DNA of 64,000 nucleotides from a virus, in the IMG/VR virus record IMGVR_UViG_3300034111_000335, positions 54,887 through 118,886 of that record; one strand, 5' to 3'. Of the stretch, positions 46,683-54,239 are shown piece after piece (position 1 is the stretch's first letter; the number at the start of each line of letters is the position of its first letter). Both the position numbers and the translations under genes were made by a program. A model generated the notes under the pieces. That model was not told the DNA's origin. It did no database searches and saw nothing but the letters and a program-made list of their open reading frames with translations.

Positions 46683-47384
46683 TTATTTTAAGTTTTGTAG
46701 CCAGTCTATATCATCACGATTACTGGCCATTAATATTTCGTTTATTCTTTTAAAGTGGTTACATTCCCACTTACCTCCAGCGTATAGAGCGGCTGCAGGA
46801 TGAGATGCTACTAATACGTGATGAAATTTATCATCAATCAGGTGAGCAAACTTTAAAGCGTCTTTACCCCAGAAACAAAAAATAAGTCCTGTGGTGCTTT
46901 CGTTTAAAGTTTTGAATACAGCTTCTGTAAATTGAGTCCAATGAGCTAGATGAGAACCTGACTTACCTTCTTCGATAGTTAAAGCTGCGTTAATTAAAAG
47001 AACTCCTTGCTTAGCCCATGCTTCTAGGTCCATGTCAATAGGAAATGATAGTTCGTCTGGATAAATATCTTCTTTAATCTTGTTATACATAACCCTTAAA
47101 GAAGGAGGAACTTGATCTTTATTTCTAGGACTGAAAGCTAAGCCATGTGCTGTAGGTTCTCCTTTGTATCTACCTGGATACGGATCCATACCTAAGATAA
47201 CCACTCTTACTTTCTGAAAAGGGGTTAAATTAAAAGCCTTGAAGACTTCATCTTTGTAAGGAAGAATAGACTTAGTTTGTCTTTCCTTAGCAATGAAACC
47301 CCCAAGGCTCTTAAAATATGGACTCTCTATTGTATCTCTTAGGTGTAAATACCAATCATCTGGAATATTTACTAATTTTTTCAT
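46683..47384 (-). CDS. ung: Uracil-DNA glycosylase (family 1), altered active-site motifs
   Basis: 233 residues, the usual length. 'VVILGMDPYPGRYKGEPTAHGLAFS' aligns with the GQDPYH water-activating loop: D67 is kept, but Gln is M66 and His is P70. 'LLINAALT' supplies the uracil-binding Asn (N132), and 'ASHPAAALYAGG' replaces HPSPLS with the catalytic H195 kept. The fold is clear; the substitutions could change activity or specificity. It removes uracil from DNA, consistent with a phage that makes dUMP by deamination. It overlaps the DnaA-like gene by 29 bp. Confidence 0.9.
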   Translation of the reverse strand: MKKLVNIPDDWYLHLRDTIESPYFKSLGGFIAKERQTKSILPYKDEVFKAFNLTPFQKVRVVILGMDPYPGRYKGEPTAHGLAFSPRNKDQVPPSLRVMYNKIKEDIYPDELSFPIDMDLEAWAKQGVLLINAALTIEEGKSGSHLAHWTQFTEAVFKTLNESTTGLIFCFWGKDALKFAHLIDDKFHHVLVASHPAAALYAGGKWECNHFKRINEILMASNRDDIDWLQNLK

Positions 47385-47988
47385 TAATCTCTTTTCTACG
47401 TTTACGTCTTCTGCTACTATCTAAAGTTTCTACAATAACATTAGCTCTAATCTCTGTATTCATCATACCAGGAAAAACATCATCTACCATGTTAAGGATT
47501 TGATTATATCTTACCTTATAGCTGTTCATTACATCGTAGAAGTCAGTATGCTGTCTAATCGAATGAATGATTGTAGAGTGATCTTTGCCTAGTAAGTTAC
47601 CTACTTTGGTATATGTGTAGTGAAATTGAATAAGTAAAACAGCAGCAAACTGAAATCTAGCTTCTACATACTCTCTCTTTCTGCTTAGTTTAACAAACTC
47701 TTCTACACTGATTCTATTGACGTTACAAACTATCTTTATAATAGTCTGCTCAAAGTCTGTAAACTTAGCTAGATTTACTTTAACCATCTGAGCTTTTTCT
47801 TGTGCTAGTTTTTTCTTTCTTGCATACTCTTCAGGATCGATTATATTAATCCTTCTTTGATAGAACTCTTTGTTTTTAGATTTTAAATTTACTGTATTCA
47901 ATAGACTCTCTTGCATAAGAGGTTCTATTTTGAGTTTTACGAACACAATTTCTAAAGCTTCTTTTACAATATCTTTAACTCTTGGCAT
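47356..47988 (-). CDS. DnaA domain IV-like DNA-binding protein
   Basis: 210 residues. Residues about 80-150 match the C-terminal DNA-binding domain of DnaA: 'SRKREYVEARFQFAAVLLIQF...YTKVGNLLGKDHSTIIHSI' carries the GKDH(S/T)T signature (134-139). There is no AAA+ ATPase domain; the N-terminal 80 residues are Lys-rich helices. Standing next to the primase, it may mark the phage origin or bind DnaA boxes in the host. It overlaps both neighbours (25 and 29 bp). Confidence 0.85.
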   Translation of the reverse strand: MPRVKDIVKEALEIVFVKLKIEPLMQESLLNTVNLKSKNKEFYQRRINIIDPEEYARKKKLAQEKAQMVKVNLAKFTDFEQTIIKIVCNVNRISVEEFVKLSRKREYVEARFQFAAVLLIQFHYTYTKVGNLLGKDHSTIIHSIRQHTDFYDVMNSYKVRYNQILNMVDDVFPGMMNTEIRANVIVETLDSSRRRKRRKEINEKISKYSR

Positions 47989-48953
47989 AATTTTATTAAT
48001 TTATCTTTTCCGTGTTCTTTATAAATGTCACTAATGTCCTTACCTAGACTTGCATGATGGTATAGTACAGGTATGTCGTACATCTCAGATATCTTCTGTG
48101 AGCCTTCTATACCTGCTCTATCTGCATCAAACCACACATATATGTTATCGAATCTTGCTCTAAGCAATTCATAGGCATTTTCCGATATAGGTGTAGTTTC
48201 GCTTCTTACTGCAACTGCATTAACTCCAATAGAGTGTAAGGTCATAACATCTTTAGTACCTTTAGTGATGACTAGAATACTTCCTTTGTGAGGGAGTTGT
48301 GTGTATCCTTCTAGCATGCCTCCGAAGAAATTAGTTCTAAACTTTACTCTCTTTTCTGCAAAAGGACGGTATAATTTAAATTTATCTTTTTCTTTGTAGC
48401 GATAGCAAGGATCAAAGTCATTGTTAATGTACCAGATGTTGTCAGCTATCCAAGCTTTGTCTACTCTTCTTATGTCAAAAAACTTAAGGATACTCGGAGT
48501 TACTCCGAACTGTGCCCAATATTCTAAGTCTTTCTGTGTAAAACGAGTAAGTTTAACTTTAATAGATGCTGGCTTTACCTCTGCTGGTTTAACTGTTTTA
48601 AGACTGTCGACTTCTATTTTAAGACCTAACCTATCTTCTAGGCTAAAGTTCTTAAGTTGGAAGTCAGACTCAATCTTATAGAGAATGTCTGGATACTCGT
48701 AACCAGTTCTCATTTGAGCTATGTCTATACAGTTGTAGTGGATTTTCTCAGTAGCGTAATCTATAAAATAAAGATTACCACCTTGACTCCACTTAAAGAA
48801 GCATGTTGCATGCTTATCAGATCTGAAAGGATTCTTGTACTTGTTTCTAAAATTAATCTTTTCTCCGAAGTAGAACTCCATGAGTTGTTCTTGACCTAAT
48901 AACTTGTACAAAGTTTGTACGTTAGGTCTAATTTCTATACTTGTCAGATCCAT
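47964..48953 (-). CDS. DnaG-like primase (TOPRIM) with degenerate zinc-binding region
   Basis: 329 residues. The N-terminal 'NKYKNPFRSDKHATCFFKWSQGGNLYFIDYA...CIDIAQM' follows the primase zinc-domain layout but lacks the usual four cysteines. The TOPRIM core is 'ILVITKGTKDVMTLHSIG', where the usual catalytic Glu of (V/T)EG.KD is K231, with 'VWFDADRAGI' (D276, D278) downstream. No helicase domain is fused; a separate DnaB-like protein lies upstream. It should make primers for PolA. Lys at that site is something I recall in some other phage primases, so it may still be active. Confidence 0.85.
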   Translation of the reverse strand: MDLTSIEIRPNVQTLYKLLGQEQLMEFYFGEKINFRNKYKNPFRSDKHATCFFKWSQGGNLYFIDYATEKIHYNCIDIAQMRTGYEYPDILYKIESDFQLKNFSLEDRLGLKIEVDSLKTVKPAEVKPASIKVKLTRFTQKDLEYWAQFGVTPSILKFFDIRRVDKAWIADNIWYINNDFDPCYRYKEKDKFKLYRPFAEKRVKFRTNFFGGMLEGYTQLPHKGSILVITKGTKDVMTLHSIGVNAVAVRSETTPISENAYELLRARFDNIYVWFDADRAGIEGSQKISEMYDIPVLYHHASLGKDISDIYKEHGKDKLIKLCQELKIL

Positions 48954-48970
48954 AAGAAAGGTTTTTAAAA

Positions 48971-49001
48971 GAAAAAGGGGCTACAAATGTAACCCCTTTT
49001 C
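48971..49001. terminator. Hairpin terminator with a -7 box in its loop
   Basis: AAAAGGGG (48973-48980) pairs with CCCCTTTT (48993-49000). T-runs flank both sides, so it can work in either direction. On the minus strand it ends the SSB-Sak4-helicase transcript. Confidence 0.8.
48984..48991 (-). promoter_or_regulatory. TAnnTTTG box inside the terminator loop, before the primase
   Basis: On the minus strand it reads TACATTTG, with the primase ATG 30 bases downstream. It would restart transcription exactly where the upstream transcript ends. No good -33 element is seen. Confidence 0.4.
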
Positions 49002-49026
49002 TTAAAAATGAAACAGTTAGTTAAAA

Positions 49027-49866
49027 TTAAAACAAGCTATCTACGTCATCACTAACAGGAGCAGTAGCTACATCGCTTTTTTCCCATGACATCATATCAC
49101 TAGCAAAAGGACTTTCTACTTCGTTAGCAGCAGGTGCATTGTTTTCGGTGTATTCTTTGAAGTCAAAGTTTCCGTAGAAACTCTTAAATCCATACTCACC
49201 AGTAACTTGTTTAGCTACGTAATCAGTGATTTTACTGTTTACGTTTACAAATACTTTAGTACATACATCTTGGTACTTGTCGTCTTTGATTCCTAAGAGA
49301 ACTTTAACACCCATGTTGGCTTTGTTAAAGTGTGCAAAGAAATCTACCAACTCATTACCTTTACCTTTTGCAATAGAATTCCAAGAATCCAATACAAATG
49401 GCTTCTCTTTAGGAGAGATATTACCATAAGCCTTCAATAAAGAGTATACAGTTTCTTCACCACCTTTAGCTTCACGAACACTCTTAAGGTCCATTCTACG
49501 AGAAGGATCCAAAGATGCTTGTGCTTCACTCAAAGCAGCCAAGTTCTCAGCCCAAGAAGTTCTAGTAAAGTTGTCAATGAATTGTTTCTTACCTGCTTGA
49601 GAGGTACGAGTATCATTGTTTACCCACAAAGAAAACTTACCACGTAAGTCTGTTTTAAAATCAGGATGGTTTACATACCAGAAGTCTAAACGCATTCCGT
49701 TTTCACCGTCATAGTTAGGCTCTTTTACTTTGTCTTCGTCAATACCTAGTAAAGCAGCAAGTGCTTTACTGTTAGGGTTAACAGCTACAATTTGAATAGG
49801 AGCAAATCCTGTGTACATCTTTTTGCCTGATGAAGGCTCTCTGGTTTCTAATTCGTCAAATTTCAT
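49027..49866 (-). CDS. Single-stranded DNA-binding-like protein with acidic C-terminal tip
   Basis: 279 residues ending 'DDVDSLF'. An acidic tail finishing in Phe is typical of SSB and T7 gp2.5-type proteins, where it contacts replication partners. The body mixes beta strands ('GMRLDFWYVNHPDF...GKFSLWVNND') with helical parts. It lies next to the Sak4-like ATPase and primase. The OB-fold is inferred, not proved by motif. Confidence 0.65.
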   Translation of the reverse strand: MKFDELETREPSSGKKMYTGFAPIQIVAVNPNSKALAALLGIDEDKVKEPNYDGENGMRLDFWYVNHPDFKTDLRGKFSLWVNNDTRTSQAGKKQFIDNFTRTSWAENLAALSEAQASLDPSRRMDLKSVREAKGGEETVYSLLKAYGNISPKEKPFVLDSWNSIAKGKGNELVDFFAHFNKANMGVKVLLGIKDDKYQDVCTKVFVNVNSKITDYVAKQVTGEYGFKSFYGNFDFKEYTENNAPAANEVESPFASDMMSWEKSDVATAPVSDDVDSLF

Positions 49867-49885
49867 AATAATTTTTTTTTGTTTT

Positions 49886-50578
49886 TTATTTTGTTTTGGT
49901 TACTTCTTCTGTGTAATAGGAGTCAATAGACTGACATACTAAGTTAAGGTCATTAGGGATTAAAGTTTCTGAGAACATATCCATTGGGCTCTTAGCAGGA
50001 TAGTTGCGGAAACGGTTAGTCACAAAATGATAAGTTGCATTCTCGTCTTTATCTTCACCTACGTGAGTATAAAGTGCGATTGTAAACAATCCTTCGAGAA
50101 CAATCTGGTTGTCTAACGCTTTACCGATAGTCTTAATCTTCTGACCTACGATATGTCCATCATCCTCAATTGTTTCGCTGTGAGTGATGTAGAATACTTT
50201 AAGGTCATTACGAAGCTTACGAGCAGTAGTAAGCATGTTAGTTACGTCTTTAGCCAAGTTAACAAACTTACCAAAGCCTACTTCGTTAGCTTTCTTCATC
50301 ATAAGAAATGACATAGAGTAGATAGCATCATCCATTACGATAGTCTTAATGTGTAATGCTTTCTCGCTAATTTGTTGTAACAAGGTAGTGATTTGGTTGA
50401 TGTCGTCTACTTCCATGTAATTCTTAGATTCTAGATTGTAGAGTTTCTCAGCTCCTTTGAAAGGCAATTCTTTCCGTGCTACGTTAATAATAAAGGTTTC
50501 TTTTGGGTCTAGAGTCCTGATAGAGGTAGATTTACCTGTACCTGAAGGACCTACAATTGCGATTAGTTTTGATGACAT
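49886..50578 (-). CDS. RecA-like ATPase, Sak4/AAA_24 type (ssDNA annealing)
   Basis: 230 residues. Walker A 'GPSGTGKST' (10-18) and Walker B 'KTIVMDD' (D83, D84), followed by 'FYITHSE', match the short RecA-core ATPases of the Sak4/AAA_24 family used by phages for single-strand annealing. Its neighbour encodes an SSB-like protein, a common pairing. Confidence 0.8.
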   Translation of the reverse strand: MSSKLIAIVGPSGTGKSTSIRTLDPKETFIINVARKELPFKGAEKLYNLESKNYMEVDDINQITTLLQQISEKALHIKTIVMDDAIYSMSFLMMKKANEVGFGKFVNLAKDVTNMLTTARKLRNDLKVFYITHSETIEDDGHIVGQKIKTIGKALDNQIVLEGLFTIALYTHVGEDKDENATYHFVTNRFRNYPAKSPMDMFSETLIPNDLNLVCQSIDSYYTEEVTKTK

Positions 50579-50583
50579 ATTTT

Positions 50584-50907
50584 TTATTTTACTTTGTTTT
50601 CTTCTATGTTGTCTACAATATCACCTAGTGTATCCCAACCAAAGTTGGCTACAAAGTGTACTGCTGCGTGGAAACAATTCATAATACTTTTCTCAGGGTT
50701 TTCTAACAGTTCTTCTCTCATAGCTTCGTTGTTAAAAAGCTCTTCTGACATCCATACAATGTATTCGTTTTCTTGTTCTTCTGTCCAGGTATGTTTATCA
50801 TACCATTCATCTTCTTGAAAGTCTATAGTGTTGTAATCTACGTTGATTACTTCACACATCTTCCGTATGAGTTGTACTAAATAAGGGTTCTTTTCTTCTT
50901 CGATCAT
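50584..50907 (-). CDS. Acidic small protein, unknown
   Basis: 107 residues, Glu/Asp/Trp-rich helical protein ('EDEWYDKHTWTEEQENEYIVWM'). It sits between the helicase and the Sak4-like ATPase with gaps of 2 and 5 bp. It could be a partner of one of them; nothing more can be read. Confidence 0.6.
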   Translation of the reverse strand: MIEEEKNPYLVQLIRKMCEVINVDYNTIDFQEDEWYDKHTWTEEQENEYIVWMSEELFNNEAMREELLENPEKSIMNCFHAAVHFVANFGWDTLGDIVDNIEENKVK

Positions 50908-50909
50908 TT

Positions 50910-52025
50910 TTAATGTTTTGCTTTTCTTAAAAAATTCTCATAGTGATTAGCTGTAGGGCTATTCATCTCTTGGGGTCTAGGTAACTCTTCAAATTCTCCG
51001 TTAGCTCCATTAAAGTATAGACCGATGCTTGAGTTTTCTAAGCCAAAGTATCTATCTTTTAGAAATTTAAGGGACCTGTAATGGTTACCGAGTAATGATA
51101 CATCATAGCCATTGTGTGTGCCTATATTGTATCTAGCAGGACTAAACAAACCTATTACTACTTCGTAGTCTTGGTGTACACCCTTATTGATGTGAAGCTC
51201 CTCCATTGAGGGTTCTAGCTTCTCTTCCATAAGTTGACCTTTGTAAGTGTAAGTTTGCTTTTCTGAAGCTGGTGTTTGTTGGTGGACGATTACATTAACC
51301 ATCTTAAAACGCTTAGAAAATATATCAAGAACATAATCCTTAATCATAAAGTCAAACGTTTGATAAGACGATAACTTCATCTTAGTGTCAGGAGCTAGCT
51401 CATTAGATAAAAGACTAATATGATCTAATACAAAGAACACCCACAAGTCATCTGACTTATAAGTATAACCTGTTATTATACGCTTACCTTCTTCTATTTC
51501 TTTGTAGGTGTATTCTCCTATCTCAGGATTTTCGAAGTACGCTTTTACGTACTTAGCCATACCTGTGGGATTTCTGATATAGTCAACTACCTCTACTGAT
51601 CTTTCTAGTGTGTTAATGAACTTCTCTCCTTGCTTTACCTTTTCTAATAGTTCGCTACTTAAAGTATAATTACCTACTGATTTAAGTTGAGATACACTGA
51701 TTGTAATACGGTGTTTCTCATACATATACATAGATAGGAATGATAGCCAAAAGTCTGTAGCACTTTCCTCTAAGGCAAAATAGAAGATTTTAGGAACTAT
51801 GTTTGTGTTCTGTGTCTTCTTCATGATGTTAAGAATAGTCATGTATTTAGCAAACTTTGACTTACCTACACCTGAAGCAGCAGTTAAACAAGTAATAGAA
51901 CCTTTAGTAAATCCTCCATAATGTTCTGATAAACGAGGAAATGGAGGAGGGATAGCTGTTAAGCCACCTGTCTCTTTAATAATCTTGTTACCCTCAATCT
52001 GACTTATTAACTTTTCAAAGTTCAT
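50910..52025 (-). CDS. DnaB-like replicative helicase (RecA-fold core)
   Basis: 371 residues. 'GGFTKGSITCLTAASGVGKSKFAKYM' (Walker A, residues 49-56, K55) and 'WVFFVLDHISLLSN' (Walker B) with 'VNVIVHQQTPASE' (motif H3-like) and a 'LLGNHYRSLKFLKDRY' C-terminus fit the DnaB/RecA-type C-terminal ATPase. The N-terminal domain of full DnaB is missing. It should unwind the fork for PolA with the primase at 48 kb. Confidence 0.8.
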   Translation of the reverse strand: MNFEKLISQIEGNKIIKETGGLTAIPPPFPRLSEHYGGFTKGSITCLTAASGVGKSKFAKYMTILNIMKKTQNTNIVPKIFYFALEESATDFWLSFLSMYMYEKHRITISVSQLKSVGNYTLSSELLEKVKQGEKFINTLERSVEVVDYIRNPTGMAKYVKAYFENPEIGEYTYKEIEEGKRIITGYTYKSDDLWVFFVLDHISLLSNELAPDTKMKLSSYQTFDFMIKDYVLDIFSKRFKMVNVIVHQQTPASEKQTYTYKGQLMEEKLEPSMEELHINKGVHQDYEVVIGLFSPARYNIGTHNGYDVSLLGNHYRSLKFLKDRYFGLENSSIGLYFNGANGEFEELPRPQEMNSPTANHYENFLRKAKH

Positions 52026-52027
52026 AA

Positions 52028-52576
52028 TTAGAGGATTTGATGACTATTGTAAGCAGGTCCTGTACCATTTTTGAGTTCTTCACACCACTTAGCTAAGTCG
52101 CTTTGATCTACTCCGTCTACTTTCTTAAAGATAAAGTAACCACATTCTCTGATGAATTTAATACTTCCTTGCTGCTTAAGCGTACTAATATACAGATCGG
52201 TGGCTTGTGAGATCTCTTCGAGAGTGTAATCATACTCAGATAAAAACTTAATCAATCTTTTAACTACACTAGACTTATCAGTTGTTTTACCTGATACTCC
52301 TAGATTCTTAGCACTGAACTTAGAAATAAAGTCAGCTAACCATGTAGGAGGAATACTTAAGTCTCTATTAGGAGCAGTGTTTATGTGTGTAGTCTTTAAT
52401 TTCTCAAGAGCAGATAACTCACCAACAGACTCAGTTACATCAAGATCTTGTAGTGCTTTAGGAGTCCAACTGTAAGTTGTTCCATTAAACAGAAGTTTCT
52501 CTTCGTAAATCCATCTGTCTATCATCTTCTCCTGTTTGGCTAGTGCCCATAGTACTTCGTAGAATGTCTTTTTCAT
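52028..52576 (-). CDS. Candidate helicase loader/replication accessory protein
   Basis: 182 residues, helical. It has no Walker motif. The end 'VDQSDLAKWCEELKNG' and the middle 'WLADFISKFSAKNLGVSGKT' are soluble helical segments. It ends 2 bp before the helicase ATG, the place where many phages encode a helicase loader or organiser; the function is inferred from that alone. The start at 52576 overlaps the upstream gene by 92 bp. A later Met (52525) would reduce this, so the start is uncertain. Confidence 0.5.
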   Translation of the reverse strand: MKKTFYEVLWALAKQEKMIDRWIYEEKLLFNGTTYSWTPKALQDLDVTESVGELSALEKLKTTHINTAPNRDLSIPPTWLADFISKFSAKNLGVSGKTTDKSSVVKRLIKFLSEYDYTLEEISQATDLYISTLKQQGSIKFIRECGYFIFKKVDGVDQSDLAKWCEELKNGTGPAYNSHQIL

Positions 52577-52766
52577 CTGTTTCTTTTATTAAATTAAAGT
52601 TTACACCTGCAAATATTTCCTTCGAATTAATCTTAGGCGGGTCTACAAAGATAAGCGAATCTTCTTCTTTTTCCAAGTCAATTTGGTCTTCCAACCACAT
52701 TTTTTTCATAAAAAGAAAGCCTGGATGTGACTCCAGGCTATCTCCATAGTGTTCTATTTCTGTCAT
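52485..52766 (-). CDS. Small acidic protein, unknown
   Basis: 93 residues, acidic in the middle ('IDLEKEEDSLIF'), charged at the end. Its ATG follows the peptidase TAA with no gap. Its last third is encoded in the same DNA as the start of the next gene in another frame, so the exact limits of one of the two are doubtful. Confidence 0.5.
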   Translation of the reverse strand: MTEIEHYGDSLESHPGFLFMKKMWLEDQIDLEKEEDSLIFVDPPKINSKEIFAGVNFNLIKETDEKDILRSTMGTSQTGEDDRQMDLRRETSV

Positions 52767-54215
52767 TTACATGTCTGCTATTTCTTGGAAATCAATTTTT
52801 CTTTCCACACACTCTTTAATCTTAGATTCTACGTAATCTTGGTCTTCTGCAACTACGTTAAATACGCTTTCACAAGCATGACAACAAGTGTGTAGTAAAA
52901 GATCGTTAGTAATTACTAAGCCACTTTCATCATAACAATGAGGGCAGATGTCATCCATAATCATTTCATCCAGCAGATCCTGACTTATTTCTTTAATTGT
53001 AGGGAAGAAAACAGAATAAGACTTAAGTTCCTCTCTGATTTTTGGATCTGTGTATTCAGGATAGCATTCCATAATCCACTCATTGTAGGTTTCATATTCT
53101 TTGTCTTTTTCTAGTTCTGCTTCATCTATCATTTCAGAAGGCATTTCTCTGCTCCAATAAGTGGATTGTTTACCTACTTTAGATCCAGTAGAAGCTGATG
53201 GCTCAAAAGGATCTATAATTTTAGGTTTAGATTCTACCCAATCTCCAGCTACTGCATCATAGTACCAATCATTGTCATCAGCATCAAACATATGAATTTG
53301 ACGACCACCATAACCAAGAGGAATAGATGTAGATTTAACTTTAGATCCTCCGTATGGAAGTTCTGACCTAGAGTATATAGGAAATGTAAGAGGAATGTTC
53401 CTTTCAGCAAGCATAGTAAGCATTTCATAAGCAAAGCTAAAAGCGTTGATAAGAAGACCTACACTAGCTATCTCGGTATCTGAGTGCTCGTTAAAGTAAC
53501 CACATGATAAGTTATGTGAAGAAACTTTAAGACCTCTTTTACGTAGACCACCGACATCAGTTGCTGTACCTGAGTTAAGAGTGTAACCATACTTCTCCAT
53601 CAAAGGTTGGATTAGTTCATAATGATCGTGACTAAAAGTCTGAACTCCATTAGTAAACTTAATAAAGTCATTAGTGTAAGACCTACGATCCAGCTGAGTA
53701 ACTACTAGTGAGTTGTCAAAGAAAGACATATCACAGCAATTAGTACCTACAATTCCTCGTTCCTCGCCATAAGGTAAGAAAACCTTACATACAGGCATCA
53801 TCTTAAGCATTTGGATAGCAAAGCATACACCTACTGAATCATCGAGACCTAAGCCACATTGTTCACCTGTTGCATCATCAAAGCCAAAAATCCACTGATC
53901 TGTTTTAAAGATACGCATACCTACATGGTAATCTTGAGCTGTGTCATAATGACCTACAATAGTAGGGTAGAACTCAGCTTCTCCTTTAGTGCAATAGATA
54001 TTCCCTCCCTTTTCTACTACTGTTACACCTTCTATCTTAGAAATCAATTCTACAAGCCAATCTTTCTTTAGTCTTTCCATTTCTGGTTGATAAGTAGGGC
54101 TTTGTTGATACATGATATCAAACAATAGATCAAAATCTACGGGGAAATCTCCTTTAATAGTGTGGTCTATACTTTCTAGTCGGTTAACGTAACTGCTAAC
54201 ATAAGATTTTGTCAT
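52767..54215 (-). CDS. Dizinc peptidase-like protein (M20/M28 type) with C-terminal zinc ribbon
   Basis: 482 residues. The complete two-zinc ligand set is in order: 'VGHYDTAQD' (H89, D91), 'GLGLDDSVG' (D125/D126), 'PYGEERGIVG' (catalytic E151, ligand E152), 'TQLDRR' (D176) and 'GYFNEHSDTEIAS' (H244). The C-terminus carries 'CPHCYDESG...HTCCHACESVF', a CxxC...CxxC ribbon probably for binding a partner or nucleic acid. The family cleaves peptides or amide-linked amino acids. The phage role is unknown; it sits alone between replication genes and the 701-residue orphan. Confidence 0.78.
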   Translation of the reverse strand: MTKSYVSSYVNRLESIDHTIKGDFPVDFDLLFDIMYQQSPTYQPEMERLKKDWLVELISKIEGVTVVEKGGNIYCTKGEAEFYPTIVGHYDTAQDYHVGMRIFKTDQWIFGFDDATGEQCGLGLDDSVGVCFAIQMLKMMPVCKVFLPYGEERGIVGTNCCDMSFFDNSLVVTQLDRRSYTNDFIKFTNGVQTFSHDHYELIQPLMEKYGYTLNSGTATDVGGLRKRGLKVSSHNLSCGYFNEHSDTEIASVGLLINAFSFAYEMLTMLAERNIPLTFPIYSRSELPYGGSKVKSTSIPLGYGGRQIHMFDADDNDWYYDAVAGDWVESKPKIIDPFEPSASTGSKVGKQSTYWSREMPSEMIDEAELEKDKEYETYNEWIMECYPEYTDPKIREELKSYSVFFPTIKEISQDLLDEMIMDDICPHCYDESGLVITNDLLLHTCCHACESVFNVVAEDQDYVESKIKECVERKIDFQEIADM

Positions 54216-54239
54216 TTTTGTTTTGTTTTAGTTTGTTTT

